Part shown: positions 1 to 9,873 of the stretch, in pieces | How the letters are laid out: each line of letters opens with the position of its first letter | Position numbering within the stretch: the stretch's first letter is position 1 | From: Flavobacteriales bacterium | GTDB lineage: Bacteria > Bacteroidota > Bacteroidia > Flavobacteriales_E > Vicingaceae | Reading direction: 5' to 3' | Assembly: GCA_026196775.1 (NCBI GenBank) | Contig: JAPHUD010000003.1 | Coordinates: 62,001 to 126,000 of the forward strand | DNA length: 64,000 bases | Made by a program: the position numbers and the translations under genes | Notes under the pieces: model-generated | What the model saw: only the letters and a program-made list of their open reading frames with translations | Databases searched by the model: none | Told to the model about the DNA's origin: nothing

Positions 1-729
1 AACGCCTTCTTTTGCATGTTTAAAGTATTTGGTATTCAACTCAAATAATCCATTCTCTTTAAATAAGATAATTTTTTTAAGTTCATCAACATATTTCGGT
101 TCACCGTAGGGTGCTAGTCCCATTACTTTATACTCATCTCCATAATGAGGAAAACCTAAGTATTGTGTTAATGAGGTATAGAAAATTCCTGCTGAATGTG
201 GGTAAATTATAGTATCTAACACCTCAATTTTGTTTCCTTTTCCGGTAGCTATCATGGTAGAAGTGAAATCGCCAAAACCATCAATGGAAAGAATCGCTGC
301 TTCATTAAAAGGAGAGGCAAAAAAGGCACTAGCTAAGTGACTTCTGTGATGTTCAATGTTTCTTATTTCAGCTTTAATTTGGTCTTCAGGAATGTTAAAG
401 ACTTTACTTAGTTCAGCTTTTACACTGCCTACTTTTTTTGTATTAGCTAAACGATCTTTTAGAGCTTTAACTGAAACTAGATTTTTGGCAGCATGAAGAA
501 TTTTCTTATGAATGTTGGCTGAAGGATCACGAGAAATGGTAATGTAATCTACTTGAGTAATATCAATATTAGCTTCGCCTAAACAAAATTTAATAGCCTC
601 AGAGGGAAAACCTGCCCAATGTTTAATTCTTCTGAAACGCTCTTCTTCAGAGGCAGCTATTACTTCATCATTTTTTAAAATACAGGCAGATGAATCGCCA
701 TGATATGCATTTATTCCTAGTATGTACAT
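1..729 (-). CDS. Carbamoyltransferase, NodU/CmcH family (N-terminal part, cut by window edge)
   Basis: The 243 codons present begin MYILGINAYHGDSSACIL and include EEERFRRIKHWAGFPSEAI, the usual opening of the NodU/CmcH O-carbamoyltransferases. A histidine-rich motif EHHRSHLASAF follows near residue 120 and a KVMGLAPYGEP motif near residue 210. The family transfers carbamoyl from carbamoyl phosphate to a sugar or antibiotic hydroxyl, so here it probably decorates the polysaccharide made by the neighbouring cluster. The ATG at 729 is the only good start. The reading frame stays open to base 1, so the C-terminal half lies outside the window. An 89-base gap separates it from the upstream glycosyltransferase gene. 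The substrate cannot be told from the sequence. Confidence 0.88.
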   Translation of the reverse strand, partial: MYILGINAYHGDSSACILKNDEVIAASEEERFRRIKHWAGFPSEAIKFCLGEANIDITQVDYITISRDPSANIHKKILHAAKNLVSVKALKDRLANTKKVGSVKAELSKVFNIPEDQIKAEIRNIEHHRSHLASAFFASPFNEAAILSIDGFGDFTSTMIATGKGNKIEVLDTIIYPHSAGIFYTSLTQYLGFPHYGDEYKVMGLAPYGEPKYVDELKKIILFKENGLFELNTKYFKHAKEGV

Positions 730-818
730 GTTTTATTATTTCATGTAGATTTTGCAGGTTACCGCAAGTTTTTCTACTTTTATGTTTAAAATTTAAGTTG
801 CTAAATTAGTAATTCCCT

Positions 819-1955
819 TTACAATTGAAAAAGTTGTTTGTATTGTTCAATTAATAATTGGTTATTAGTGACTTGTTGGGCGTAAAGAAAAGCATTTCTA
901 GCCATTTCATTGAAAGTAGTTTCATCTATACTAGCTAGTTTATCAATAGTAGTAGTAAATTGTTTGAGATTAGCTAAATTAATATCAAACCCAACATTTT
1001 CTGTTGCTAAGTTTCGCCAAGGAGTTTTGTCGGAAATTATCGGTACACAAGCATTCGCCATAGCTTCAATAATTATATGCCCGAAATTTTCACCTGTAGA
1101 AGGAAGAAAAAGTGCATGGTATTGTTGCAGAGTAGTGTCAATTTCATCGTGAGGTAAAGCTCCTTTATAATTAACGTTAACGTTTACGGGTAACTCATTA
1201 ATGGATTTTAAACATTTGCTCCAATATTCTTGGTTGTAAATAGGACCAAAGATGTCAAAATTGACCTTACTTTTACAATTTTTCAATGCTTCAATGGCAT
1301 ATAAGGTATTTTTTTCTGGAGCAATGCGAGCAACAGAAACCAACAAAATACTATTTTCAGTTTTCCTTTTTTCGATAAAAGAATAGGTTTTTTGTTCTGG
1401 TAAATTATTGGCTACAATAACAGTTGGTTGCTTTCCAAATGTATTTTCAATGTCTTGTTTTTCCTCATTAGTGGTAGCGTGAAAAGTGATTTTTTTGAAT
1501 AAGCCTACCCATTTAATAAAATTAATAAAGGTTCTTTTTTTAGCTTTTTTCACATTTAAAGAACCTTTTGAAAGCATTCCTCTAACAGCTAAAATGGTTT
1601 TTATTTTTTTCTTTTTTGCATAATGAATGGGAATTAAAGAAAAATAGGGGGAATAAAAACTGTTGCAATATACTATGTCGGGTTGAACTTCATCTATTAG
1701 AACATGTATAGTACTTCGTTTGGTATTTTCTTTAGACAGATAAAAAACCTGAGCGTTATCAATATTATTCCATTGGTTGGTATTGATGTTAGAGTAGGGG
1801 GTAGTTTCTAAATAATCGGTATTTCGGGTAACAATATAAAACTGAAAATGATCTTTCAACGCATCCACCATATTACTCACCGAACGTATGGGACCTCCTG
1901 CTTTGTAGCCTGGCTTATACCAATCGATGAATATTAGGATAGTGTTTTTTTTCAT
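819..1955 (-). CDS. Glycosyltransferase family 4
   Basis: This 378-residue protein has the two-domain GT-B layout of retaining GT4 enzymes. The N-terminal half opens with a strand and a glycine-rich acceptor loop (KPGYKAGGPIRSVSNM, near residue 15). The C-terminal half has VARIAPEKN (near 208) and the GENFGHIIIEAMANACVPI E-x7-E nucleotide-sugar motif (near 288). It should act at the cytoplasmic membrane face, adding one sugar to a lipid-linked oligosaccharide. It is the second-last gene of the minus-strand cluster in this window, before the carbamoyltransferase. Donor and acceptor are unknown. Confidence 0.85.
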   Translation of the reverse strand: MKKNTILIFIDWYKPGYKAGGPIRSVSNMVDALKDHFQFYIVTRNTDYLETTPYSNINTNQWNNIDNAQVFYLSKENTKRSTIHVLIDEVQPDIVYCNSFYSPYFSLIPIHYAKKKKIKTILAVRGMLSKGSLNVKKAKKRTFINFIKWVGLFKKITFHATTNEEKQDIENTFGKQPTVIVANNLPEQKTYSFIEKRKTENSILLVSVARIAPEKNTLYAIEALKNCKSKVNFDIFGPIYNQEYWSKCLKSINELPVNVNVNYKGALPHDEIDTTLQQYHALFLPSTGENFGHIIIEAMANACVPIISDKTPWRNLATENVGFDINLANLKQFTTTIDKLASIDETTFNEMARNAFLYAQQVTNNQLLIEQYKQLFQL

Positions 1956-2011
1956 TCACTAAAATTATAAAACATATTGAAAACTCAGCCTTAAAACCAT
2001 GATTCTTTTTA

Positions 2012-2992
2012 CTAAGATTGCTGCAAAACCAAATCGTACATTTGCTGATATTGATTAGCAATAGTTTCGGGTTGGAATCGCTTAACGTTTTTTAAGCCTT
2101 TTGAAATCAGTTCCTCTCTCAAATTACTATTGTTAATCAATTGGTAAATGCCATCTTTAATATCGTTGACATCCAAAGGATTTACTAATAATGCACCATC
2201 TTTTGCAATTTCAGGCATAGAAGCAATATTAGAAGTAATAACAACTCTGCCACATGCCTGAGCTTCTATAATAGGTAAACCAAAACCTTCATAAGTAGAA
2301 ACAAATGCCAACAAATCACAACTGATGTATTCTTGAATCATTTGTTCATTGCTTAAATTGACTTTAGAAATATAATTAATACTATTTTCTTCAAGGATTT
2401 TTATTATAACGTTATCTAACTTTCCTATAAGAACGAGTTTGCATTTAATATCTTTTATAGCAATTAGTAATCTATTTAGGTTTTTGTTTGATTTAGTTCC
2501 AATATGGAGAATAGTAGGACATTCTTCATTAAAAGTTTTTGGTGTATAGGTAATTGGTAGCGTAATTGGATTATGTATTACTTGAATTGGAGTTTTATAA
2601 TTGTTTAAGCTTAACAATTCATTTTTAGAAAATGATGAAATGGTGTTAACATAAGTTGCTCGCTTTATAGGCCAATCAAACCATAATTTTTTTAAAAGAT
2701 ATCTTTTTAATCCAGTGTTTCTTTTAAGAACTTCTATATCGTGTATGGTAAGTATGGTTTTTTTACGAGGTAAACCTAAAATTAAATAATGGTCATGACC
2801 GGTTATATGTATTAAGTTAGAATTTAAATTTTTTACAAAACCAATGTTTCGCCATCTTTTTAAAAAGCCTGCACTTGTATAAGGTAATTCTACTTTTTTA
2901 ACTTTTAAATAAGGTAATAAGGCATTAAAAACATTTTCTATGCTGTAAAAAGAGGTGTTAGATTTACGATATATGAGGTGAATTAATGGCAT
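2012..2992 (-). CDS. Glycosyltransferase family 4 (mannosyltransferase-like)
   Basis: At 326 residues it is short for GT4 but complete. Near residue 62 it has HITGHDHYLILGLP and then TILTIHDI, typical of mannosyltransferase-like GT4 proteins. The donor half has ILHIGTKSNKNLNRLL (near 165) and EGFGLPIIEAQACGRVVI (near 240), the E-x7-E motif. Its ATG at 2992 lies only six bases after the stop of the next gene upstream, so the two are surely co-transcribed. It is one of several GT4 enzymes of the cluster, each probably specific for one linkage of the repeat unit. Confidence 0.85.
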   Translation of the reverse strand: MPLIHLIYRKSNTSFYSIENVFNALLPYLKVKKVELPYTSAGFLKRWRNIGFVKNLNSNLIHITGHDHYLILGLPRKKTILTIHDIEVLKRNTGLKRYLLKKLWFDWPIKRATYVNTISSFSKNELLSLNNYKTPIQVIHNPITLPITYTPKTFNEECPTILHIGTKSNKNLNRLLIAIKDIKCKLVLIGKLDNVIIKILEENSINYISKVNLSNEQMIQEYISCDLLAFVSTYEGFGLPIIEAQACGRVVITSNIASMPEIAKDGALLVNPLDVNDIKDGIYQLINNSNLREELISKGLKNVKRFQPETIANQYQQMYDLVLQQS

Positions 2993-2998
2993 AATTGA

Positions 2999-4165
2999 TT
3001 AAGAAAATATAGCTTTTTTGAATCCTATTAAAGTTTCGTCATAAGAATATTGTTGAATTATTTCAAAAGAATTTTCACCCATTTCTTTCAGTTTTTCATT
3101 GGAAGCTTCAGAAAAGAAAGTTAATTTATTATTTAATTCTTTTAGATTGCCATATGGGTAGGTAAAACCATTTACTCCTTCATGAACAAGATTGGCAGTA
3201 CAGCCAACTTCATCTGATATTAAAACAGGAAGAGAATGAACCATGGCTTCATTTACAACGAGTCCCCAAGTTTCGCCATAACCAGAAGGAAGGATGAAAA
3301 AATCAGCAGAAATATAGTATTTATATAGTTCTGTTTGATTAACAAAACCAGCAAAATGAACATTTTCCAGATTATATTTTTTTACAAGTTGTTTCATTTT
3401 AGTTTCTAATACACCTGTTCCTACAAAAACAAAAGAAAGATTTTGTTGAGGGTTTAAAACATATGCCTCAAGAATGTCTAATGGTCGTTTTTTAGTAATA
3501 AATTTCCCACAAAATAAAGCAATTCTGTTTTTAGTTGGGATTTGGTATTTTATTCTAATATCATCAGTTACTCTATTAAACGTTTTAGCTGTTTCAATAA
3601 ACCTTTTATTATCTACACAATAGGGAGCATAGAAAAGTTGATGTTCTTTAACACCTAAAGATTTGTAAAACGCTTTATTTTCTTTTCCAATATATACAAA
3701 CCTATAACAAAGCTTGATAATTGTTTTTTTTAGTAAGGTATTTAATTTTCCTTTGTTTTTTTCTTGTTTTAAGGGACTTTCAGCACGCATAATTACCTTA
3801 ATTCTTAAGATAGTAGCTAGTGTTAATAAGAGTATATTTGAAAAATAACCCCATCCATGCATGATAATAACATCTGGTTTATATTTAATTAAATAATTAA
3901 AAATGCCCCAATTGATAAGCCCCCAAAATTTACCTGAAACAGCGGGTTTTTTTGCATAATTCTTTAGAAAAATATAATTATAACCATTTAATAATGGGAT
4001 ATCCCATGTAACATTTATGCCGAATTGTCTATCTAATCCACCTATGGTATGGTCAGTAAAATAAATTACTTGTAAATCTATATTTTCAAGGGTATTTAAC
4101 TTTTGAAGTAAAGGAGTTTGGTATTGAATAGGATGAGAAAGAAAATAGGCTACTTTTTTTTTCAT
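2999..4165 (-). CDS. Glycosyltransferase family 4
   Basis: The 388-residue protein starts MKKKVAYFLSHPIQYQTPLL, an opening common in GT4 enzymes of bacterial polysaccharide loci. The donor-binding domain shows ALFCGKFITKKRPLDILEAY (near 215) and YGETWGLVVNEAMVHSLPV (near 297). Both acidic residues of the E-x7-E signature are visible. It is a soluble or peripheral membrane enzyme with no membrane span. It sits between an FkbM methyltransferase gene and another GT4 gene. Sugar specificity cannot be read. Confidence 0.86.
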   Translation of the reverse strand: MKKKVAYFLSHPIQYQTPLLQKLNTLENIDLQVIYFTDHTIGGLDRQFGINVTWDIPLLNGYNYIFLKNYAKKPAVSGKFWGLINWGIFNYLIKYKPDVIIMHGWGYFSNILLLTLATILRIKVIMRAESPLKQEKNKGKLNTLLKKTIIKLCYRFVYIGKENKAFYKSLGVKEHQLFYAPYCVDNKRFIETAKTFNRVTDDIRIKYQIPTKNRIALFCGKFITKKRPLDILEAYVLNPQQNLSFVFVGTGVLETKMKQLVKKYNLENVHFAGFVNQTELYKYYISADFFILPSGYGETWGLVVNEAMVHSLPVLISDEVGCTANLVHEGVNGFTYPYGNLKELNNKLTFFSEASNEKLKEMGENSFEIIQQYSYDETLIGFKKAIFS

Positions 4166-4195
4166 TGTGTAAAATTAACACTACAAGATGATTTA

Positions 4196-5095
4196 TTAAA
4201 TTGTTTTATTCAATATTTGAAAAGATGGCGCTGCTTTAAGCTTTTCTTTAATAACACTAAGTTTAGAATTTCTGATGTATAAGGTATTGGCTTCATGATG
4301 AAATTGAGTTAATGCTGTTAATTCTCTGGTAAAAGGGTTATAATCATATTTTTCAAAACCATAAGCAACTAATTGCTTATCTACCATTTCGTCACTTAAT
4401 TCATATTTATCGCTACTTCCGTTAAGTTCTACAATTAAAGCCATTACGTTTTCATTATTCAATGTGTTGCTTCCTCCAGAAAGTACGTGATATTCAAAAC
4501 CTTCTACATCGAGTTTTATAAGTGTAGAAGATAGGGAAGTATGAGAAAGTAAGTTGTCTAAGGTATCTACTTTTACATTAATAGTATTTTCGGATTTTAC
4601 AGCTGTAACGTGGTTGATGGTATCTTTATCTTTAGTGAAATGAAGTTCACCTTTTTTGTCAGACAATCCTATATTATAGCAGTTCACTAAGTTTTCTAAT
4701 TGATTAAGTTGTATGTTGGTTGTTAAGTATTGAAAAGTTTGAGGAATAGGTTCAATGGCAATGGTTTTACTTTTTTGAGTTCCTGCGGCTAAAAGTGAAT
4801 AAACACCAACATTTGCACCTATATCAATAAAATTACTTTTTGCATCTAAAAAATGGAGTAAAAATGACATGTCATTAAATTCAGGTAACCCTACATAAAT
4901 ACAACCTGTAGCACCGTGCATTCCTTTATGCATGGATAACTTTAAATTGCCTATCCATTTTATCTGTTGACTATTTTTACTTAAACGAGAAGTTATTTGC
5001 CAATTAAAAAACCGTAGTAGGGCGGACAATTTACTATTTTTAGTAAGCGGATGAGTATAAATATACCTTATTGGAACAGCAATTTTTTTAAACAT
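4196..5095 (-). CDS. FkbM family SAM-dependent methyltransferase
   Basis: The 299-residue protein contains the class I SAM-binding loop FIDIGANVGVYSLLAAG near residue 88 and the FkbM-type motif IKLDVEGFEYHVLSGG near residue 192. The family O-methylates polyketides and glycans, so the likely role here is methylation of a sugar hydroxyl in the surface polysaccharide. It lies between the Wzy-like gene and a GT4 gene. A second FkbM protein is encoded at 16908, so at least two methylation steps or sites are likely. The positively charged N-terminal region may help membrane association. Confidence 0.85.
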   Translation of the reverse strand: MFKKIAVPIRYIYTHPLTKNSKLSALLRFFNWQITSRLSKNSQQIKWIGNLKLSMHKGMHGATGCIYVGLPEFNDMSFLLHFLDAKSNFIDIGANVGVYSLLAAGTQKSKTIAIEPIPQTFQYLTTNIQLNQLENLVNCYNIGLSDKKGELHFTKDKDTINHVTAVKSENTINVKVDTLDNLLSHTSLSSTLIKLDVEGFEYHVLSGGSNTLNNENVMALIVELNGSSDKYELSDEMVDKQLVAYGFEKYDYNPFTRELTALTQFHHEANTLYIRNSKLSVIKEKLKAAPSFQILNKTI

Positions 5096-5166
5096 GAATA
5101 AAGTTTAAGTAAACCGCAAATTAACACTTATTACATTAATAAATAGTAATCAAGTGTAAAAAATAA

Positions 5167-6579
5167 TTACTCCAATTCATCTTTTTGGTTATTAGAACTG
5201 AATAGTTGAATACCAATAAAAGATAATCCGACATTTACTATCATAAAAAATATTAAAGATTTTACGAGATGATTAAATATTTTAATAAAATCAGTTTCTG
5301 CCTTAACTACTTGAAAGAAAAATAAGATTAACCAAAGAATCATTAAATAGGAGCTTTTACCTAAATATTGCATTATTAAGGTTATAGATATGGAAAGTAA
5401 AAGTCCATATAAAAACATGGCTATCCATCCACCAGCTATGCCGTAATTAGCATAAAACTCAGCTATTAATGAAAGCCCCATTGATGCATTCTTAGAAAGA
5501 CCTAAACCAGTAATTTCTTTAAAATTAACAAGTGCCTGATCTGCTCCGGCTTTATCTGGAGCTAAAAATCGAGGTAACAGACTAGCTTCTATCGCTTCTT
5601 TAATTGTTTTACCTTCTAAAAATGGTTTTTTTGAAGGAACATTATCAAGTACCTTGCTAATTATCCAACCTTGATTCAACCTGTTATTAGCATCCGCACT
5701 TTTTTGTTCTTCTTTTTGTTGTTGAAAAGTACCAAGCGGCTGTGCTTCAGTTTCTTTTTCTACTAAAAACTCTCTCTCAATTAAATCATAAAAAACTTCT
5801 ACAGGATTAACTTTTTTACCGCTCCATATAATTTCTCTAAAGTCTTTTTTCACCACTTGTAACATATAAATAAAGAATGCACCTAGAGTGATAACCGTTA
5901 ATTTTGTAACGAAAGATGTTTTATTAGGGGTAACTAAGAAAGCAAAAAAGGAAGCGATAATTAACATGTTATGAAACATGCCACTTCCTAAAGAAGTAAC
6001 AAAGGTGATTCCGAGTGTAACGAAAAACAGATGCCATTTATATTTTGGAAATAAAAAAAACAAATATCCTATACCTACATATAATAGTAAAGAAGAAAGG
6101 TATAGAATAAAAGCTAAGCCACCAATATTAATAAATTTATTAATTACACCAGATAACAAACCAATTGCTACCAATGTGTATGCAGTAGAAATATTAGTTT
6201 TTCTATTGTTTTCTATAAACCCTGTTTTAATTTTATCAATAGGTAAACTATTTCTAATTAAATATAAACCAAAGGTCATTGCTAATACACCTGGCACTAC
6301 ATAACTCATATATACATCTTCTTCTACGTACATATAATACTTATGATGTGTTTTCCCCAAAGAAAAAGAAATTTTAGCACCGACTATCCATTGTAGGGAG
6401 GCTATTAAAATAATAAATTCTTTAATAGGAAATGTTTTTCCTAATTTAGATACAAAATCAATAAAAATATAAAGTGTAAATGAAAGGCCAAGAGAAGAGT
6501 AAAAAATATAATCTTTTAGTATATAACAATAAAAAAAGTATAGTAAAGAAAATAATATAGTAATTAAGTTTACTCTCAT
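5167..6579 (-). CDS. Wzy-like polysaccharide polymerase, polytopic membrane protein
   Basis: At 470 residues this protein has about ten hydrophobic segments and one long hydrophilic loop (about residues 245-360). The loop ends in PRFLAPDKAGADQALVNF and SMGLSLIAEFYANYGIAGG, a pattern seen in O-antigen polymerase/ligase-like proteins of Bacteroidota. The length, topology and position beside glycosyltransferases fit a Wzy-type polymerase that joins lipid-linked repeat units on the periplasmic side. Wzy proteins have weak sequence conservation, so an O-antigen ligase or acyltransferase-like role is not excluded. No Wzx flippase gene is in the window, but an ABC exporter is (28-30 kb). Confidence 0.7.
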   Translation of the reverse strand: MRVNLITILFSLLYFFYCYILKDYIFYSSLGLSFTLYIFIDFVSKLGKTFPIKEFIILIASLQWIVGAKISFSLGKTHHKYYMYVEEDVYMSYVVPGVLAMTFGLYLIRNSLPIDKIKTGFIENNRKTNISTAYTLVAIGLLSGVINKFINIGGLAFILYLSSLLLYVGIGYLFFLFPKYKWHLFFVTLGITFVTSLGSGMFHNMLIIASFFAFLVTPNKTSFVTKLTVITLGAFFIYMLQVVKKDFREIIWSGKKVNPVEVFYDLIEREFLVEKETEAQPLGTFQQQKEEQKSADANNRLNQGWIISKVLDNVPSKKPFLEGKTIKEAIEASLLPRFLAPDKAGADQALVNFKEITGLGLSKNASMGLSLIAEFYANYGIAGGWIAMFLYGLLLSISITLIMQYLGKSSYLMILWLILFFFQVVKAETDFIKIFNHLVKSLIFFMIVNVGLSFIGIQLFSSNNQKDELE

Positions 6580-6598
6580 GAAAGTTGATTAAAAACAA

Positions 6599-7708
6599 TT
6601 ATTGGTTAGAAATTAATGTTTCTATAATGCGTTTACTTGAGCGTCCATCTCCGTAAGGATTTTTAGTATTTTCAAAAATAGGGTTAAAGTTGTTAAAGGC
6701 ATTAATAATTTCTTGTTTATTCATACCAACGAGTTTTGAATATCCTAAATTTACTGCTTCAGGTCTCTCTGTGGTTTCTCTAAGAATTAATACTGGCACG
6801 CCAAATGTTGGAGCTTCTTCCTGAATACCTCCAGAATCACTTATTATTACTTTTGATGAGGATATTATTTTTATTAAATCTAAATACTCTAATGGTTCTG
6901 TAATAATTACATTGTGTTTTTCATTTAAAACAGAGTTTTCAACTTTGCTTTTAACATTTGGGTTAGGATGAACAGGCCAAATAAAAGTAAGATTTTTATT
7001 AGCAGCACTTAATTCAGTAATTGCTTCAATTAAGTTATTTAAATTTAAGTGGTTTTCTCTTCTGTGACAAGTAATTAGTACGGTAGTATTTTTAATATTG
7101 TTCAAATTAGCATTAGAGAAATTATGATTTTCTAAAATTTTATTTTCTATAAAATAATTTAACGTATCTACAACAGTATTGCCGACTACATGTATTTTTT
7201 TTTCATTTATATTTTCTTTCAGTAAGTTTTCTCTAGCTATTGTTGTTGGTGCAAAGTGATAGTTAGTAACTATGCTTGCTACTTTTCTATTAAATTCTTC
7301 TGGAAAAGGGTGTTGTAAGTTAAAACTTCTTAAACCTGCTTCTATGTGAGCAAATTCTATATTATTATAAAAAGCTACCATAGCTGCGGCCATGACTGTT
7401 GTTGTGTCTCCTTGAGCTAAAATAACGTCAGGAAAAAATTCCTTGTTTATTTCTTTTAGTAATTCATCAATACTTAAAATTGCTTTTGAGGTTAATAGGG
7501 TAAGATTTTGTCCTTTTTTTATGATATTAAGTTCATAGTCGGGTTGAATATTAAAAACATTCCAATAGCTTTCAAGTAAATCTTTATGTTGCCCAGTAGC
7601 AACTATTTTATAATTAGTGTAGTTTATACCTTTTAAATAATTTATAATGGGGAAAATCTTTATTAACTCGGGACGTGTGCCTATTATAAAAAGTAATTTT
7701 TTCGACAT
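6599..7708 (-). CDS. wecB: UDP-N-acetylglucosamine 2-epimerase (non-hydrolysing)
   Basis: The 369-residue protein has the family motifs in order: GTRPELIKIFPII (near 10), QGDTTTVMAAAMVAF (near 99), FAHIEAGLRSFN (near 119), HPFPEEFNRKVAS, and SDSGGIQEEAP with LRETTERPEAV near the C-terminus. It converts UDP-GlcNAc to UDP-ManNAc in the cytoplasm. The usual partner, UDP-ManNAc dehydrogenase (WecC), is not in the window, so ManNAc itself may be used or wecC may lie elsewhere. The gene is 20 bases upstream of the Wzy-like gene and two bases downstream of a glycosyltransferase gene, in the same transcription unit. Confidence 0.93.
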   Translation of the reverse strand: MSKKLLFIIGTRPELIKIFPIINYLKGINYTNYKIVATGQHKDLLESYWNVFNIQPDYELNIIKKGQNLTLLTSKAILSIDELLKEINKEFFPDVILAQGDTTTVMAAAMVAFYNNIEFAHIEAGLRSFNLQHPFPEEFNRKVASIVTNYHFAPTTIARENLLKENINEKKIHVVGNTVVDTLNYFIENKILENHNFSNANLNNIKNTTVLITCHRRENHLNLNNLIEAITELSAANKNLTFIWPVHPNPNVKSKVENSVLNEKHNVIITEPLEYLDLIKIISSSKVIISDSGGIQEEAPTFGVPVLILRETTERPEAVNLGYSKLVGMNKQEIINAFNNFNPIFENTKNPYGDGRSSKRIIETLISNQ

Positions 7709-7710
7709 AA

Positions 7711-8832
7711 TTATTGTAGTTTATAAATGTGTTTTTCTAGTAGAGAAATATAAATTTCAACATCAAGGTTTTTTTTAAAATAATTAGTTAAGGTCAATTT
7801 ATTTTCTTTGGGCAAATTTTTCAATTTAGTTATCGAAAGCACAATTTTTTCTTCATCATTAAAATCAGTAAGTTCTCCTAAAAAATCAGTTGTAAATAGT
7901 GGTATTAATCCCTTTAATTGATGAGCTAAAACAGGGATTCCATTAGACCAAAATTCATAAAGCTTATTTGGAGCACAAAATTCAAAATTTAAGTTAGTAC
8001 CCTTATATAATATAATTCCTAGATCAATTTTAGGGTAAATTTTCAAAAGCTCTTCGTGTGGAATGGTTTCTATAAAATGTACGTTTGAAAAATTGTTTTG
8101 GGATAGAAAATCATCTATTTCTTTTGTTTTTCTACCAATAAAAATAAAAGCAGTTTTATCATTTGCTGTAAATTTATTAGTAGCGTTTAAAAAAGTTGTA
8201 AAGAAATGACCGTTTGCACCAACACTACCAACATGTAAAATTTTAAAATAATCATCAGGAATAAAATCAATAACGGTTTTGTTTATTTCTTCTGTATTAT
8301 TTGCTACTGAACAAGTATTGGGAATTATAATTGATTTTGAGGGAGTGAGACTGCTATTAGATATGAAGAATTCAGCTCTGTTTTTTTCGGGAAAAATACA
8401 CAAATCGATCCTATTTGCATTTTTCAGCACATAGTGGAACATTAACTTACTAAATTTCCCCAGATAATTACTATCAATTAGTTCGAATTGATGATAGATT
8501 AAACGGGCTTTTGTATTAATTAATAGCTTTAAAAATACAACTTGGTAATCATTGGTGTAAATGATATCTTCTTTTGAAAAAAGTAACCACTTAATTGTTT
8601 TTAAATATTTTGTAACGGTTATTTTTTTTAATCCTTTTTTGTACTCATTGTAATCATTGAATTCAGCTATATTTTTTAAGATTAATTTTTTATTTCTAAG
8701 GTAATTGTTAACGCTTTTTAGATGAATTTCACTAATGGTAATATTCCATTTTTTTTGGATAAACAAATCGATAATAAACCTTAATGAAGGAATATTAGTT
8801 AATGGATTAATAGATAAAAAATGAATATTCAT
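7711..8832 (-). CDS. Glycosyltransferase, GT4-like
   Basis: The 373-residue protein has a GT-B layout. In the donor half it has ILHVGSVGANGHFFTTFLNA (near 199) and FCAPNKLYEFWSNGIPVLAH (near 285), which stands where GT4 enzymes have their E-x7-E motif but with a weaker match. Its ATG overlaps the stop of the upstream gene in an ATGA arrangement (8829-8832), a sign of translational coupling. The N-terminus is divergent, so the sugar donor is unknown. It probably acts on the same lipid-linked acceptor as its neighbours. Confidence 0.72.
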   Translation of the reverse strand: MNIHFLSINPLTNIPSLRFIIDLFIQKKWNITISEIHLKSVNNYLRNKKLILKNIAEFNDYNEYKKGLKKITVTKYLKTIKWLLFSKEDIIYTNDYQVVFLKLLINTKARLIYHQFELIDSNYLGKFSKLMFHYVLKNANRIDLCIFPEKNRAEFFISNSSLTPSKSIIIPNTCSVANNTEEINKTVIDFIPDDYFKILHVGSVGANGHFFTTFLNATNKFTANDKTAFIFIGRKTKEIDDFLSQNNFSNVHFIETIPHEELLKIYPKIDLGIILYKGTNLNFEFCAPNKLYEFWSNGIPVLAHQLKGLIPLFTTDFLGELTDFNDEEKIVLSITKLKNLPKENKLTLTNYFKKNLDVEIYISLLEKHIYKLQ

Positions 8833-9866
8833 TTTTCAAAATTAGTTATGATAGAAAACATCGTTTCTAACCGATTTCTATATGTATGTTCTTTTATAGT
8901 ACGTTGGTGTCCTGCTTCAATTATTTGTTGTCTTTCAGTTTCGTTAGTAGGATCTAAGTAATAATTTATTTTGGCTTTTAAATCATTAAAATCGGTATAG
9001 GTAACAATTTCTTTACCTATTTCAAACAATTCATTAATAGCATCTCGATGGCTGGTAATTTGAAATCCGCCACACGCAGGAATTTCAAACATCCTTTTAT
9101 TTACGCCATTAATTACAGCAGGATGCAAGTTGTTTAAGACAATTTTTGCTGCACTAAATGCTTTTGATTTTTCATCGTTAAACACAATTTTCCCGGTAAT
9201 CATTTTAGTTACTTCAGGAACAGTAAGCCAAAAGGAGGGTTTGGGCCCCCACATTTTAAAATCATATTGCGTTAAATGTTGGTATAATGCCATTCTACTC
9301 GGGTAAAAATTACCCGCATTTGTAATATCACAACTATATAAATCTTTATCTATTTGTGTTGATTCAACTACTCGATGAGCTTTTGGGTTACAGCACTGTG
9401 GCAAATAAAAGGTATTAAGTTTAAATTCTGATTTCAACTTCTCTACAATGTACTTATCTACAAAAAACAAATAATCATAACCGGCAACAAAAAACATCCC
9501 TTTCTGAAAGTTGCTAATAGCATCAGGAAACCACAAGACAATAGGGGAAGGAGTTATTCGCTTTATCGTGGTTATTTCTTGTTTGGATAAAAAATCATGT
9601 AGTACTATCGTTAAATCAATGCGGTTTTTTTTATAGATTTTATAAATAGCATTAGCTTTAATGTTTCTAATTTTAGGAATTTTTGATAAAAATTGATTGT
9701 AAAAGGTTTTAGTGATATTACGTCCTCTAAAACCTAAGAGCTTATATTGCATAAAGTTAACTTCTGCTTCAATCCTAACAGTGGTATGACCCATTTCCTG
9801 CAAGGTTTCTTCAATATGGTTGGCAGCACTCTCTTTATAAAACTTTCCTATGATGGCAATATTCAT
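8829..9866 (-). CDS. CgeB-like glycosyltransferase
   Basis: This 345-residue protein carries a C-terminal Glyco_trans_1_2 (CgeB/YkvP-like) region. NKRMFEIPACGGFQITSHRD (near 261) is followed by a short acidic stretch and a helical tail with HQRTIKEHTYRNR. CgeB-like proteins are GT-B enzymes found in spore-coat and surface glycan loci. The N-terminal 120 residues include FLSKIPKIRNIKANAIYKIY and VLWFPDAISNF. It overlaps the next gene by four bases. A second protein with the same C-terminal pattern is encoded at 21177, so the cluster has two of these enzymes. Confidence 0.78.
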   Translation of the reverse strand: MNIAIIGKFYKESAANHIEETLQEMGHTTVRIEAEVNFMQYKLLGFRGRNITKTFYNQFLSKIPKIRNIKANAIYKIYKKNRIDLTIVLHDFLSKQEITTIKRITPSPIVLWFPDAISNFQKGMFFVAGYDYLFFVDKYIVEKLKSEFKLNTFYLPQCCNPKAHRVVESTQIDKDLYSCDITNAGNFYPSRMALYQHLTQYDFKMWGPKPSFWLTVPEVTKMITGKIVFNDEKSKAFSAAKIVLNNLHPAVINGVNKRMFEIPACGGFQITSHRDAINELFEIGKEIVTYTDFNDLKAKINYYLDPTNETERQQIIEAGHQRTIKEHTYRNRLETMFSIITNFEK

Positions 9867-9873
9867 TTAAACT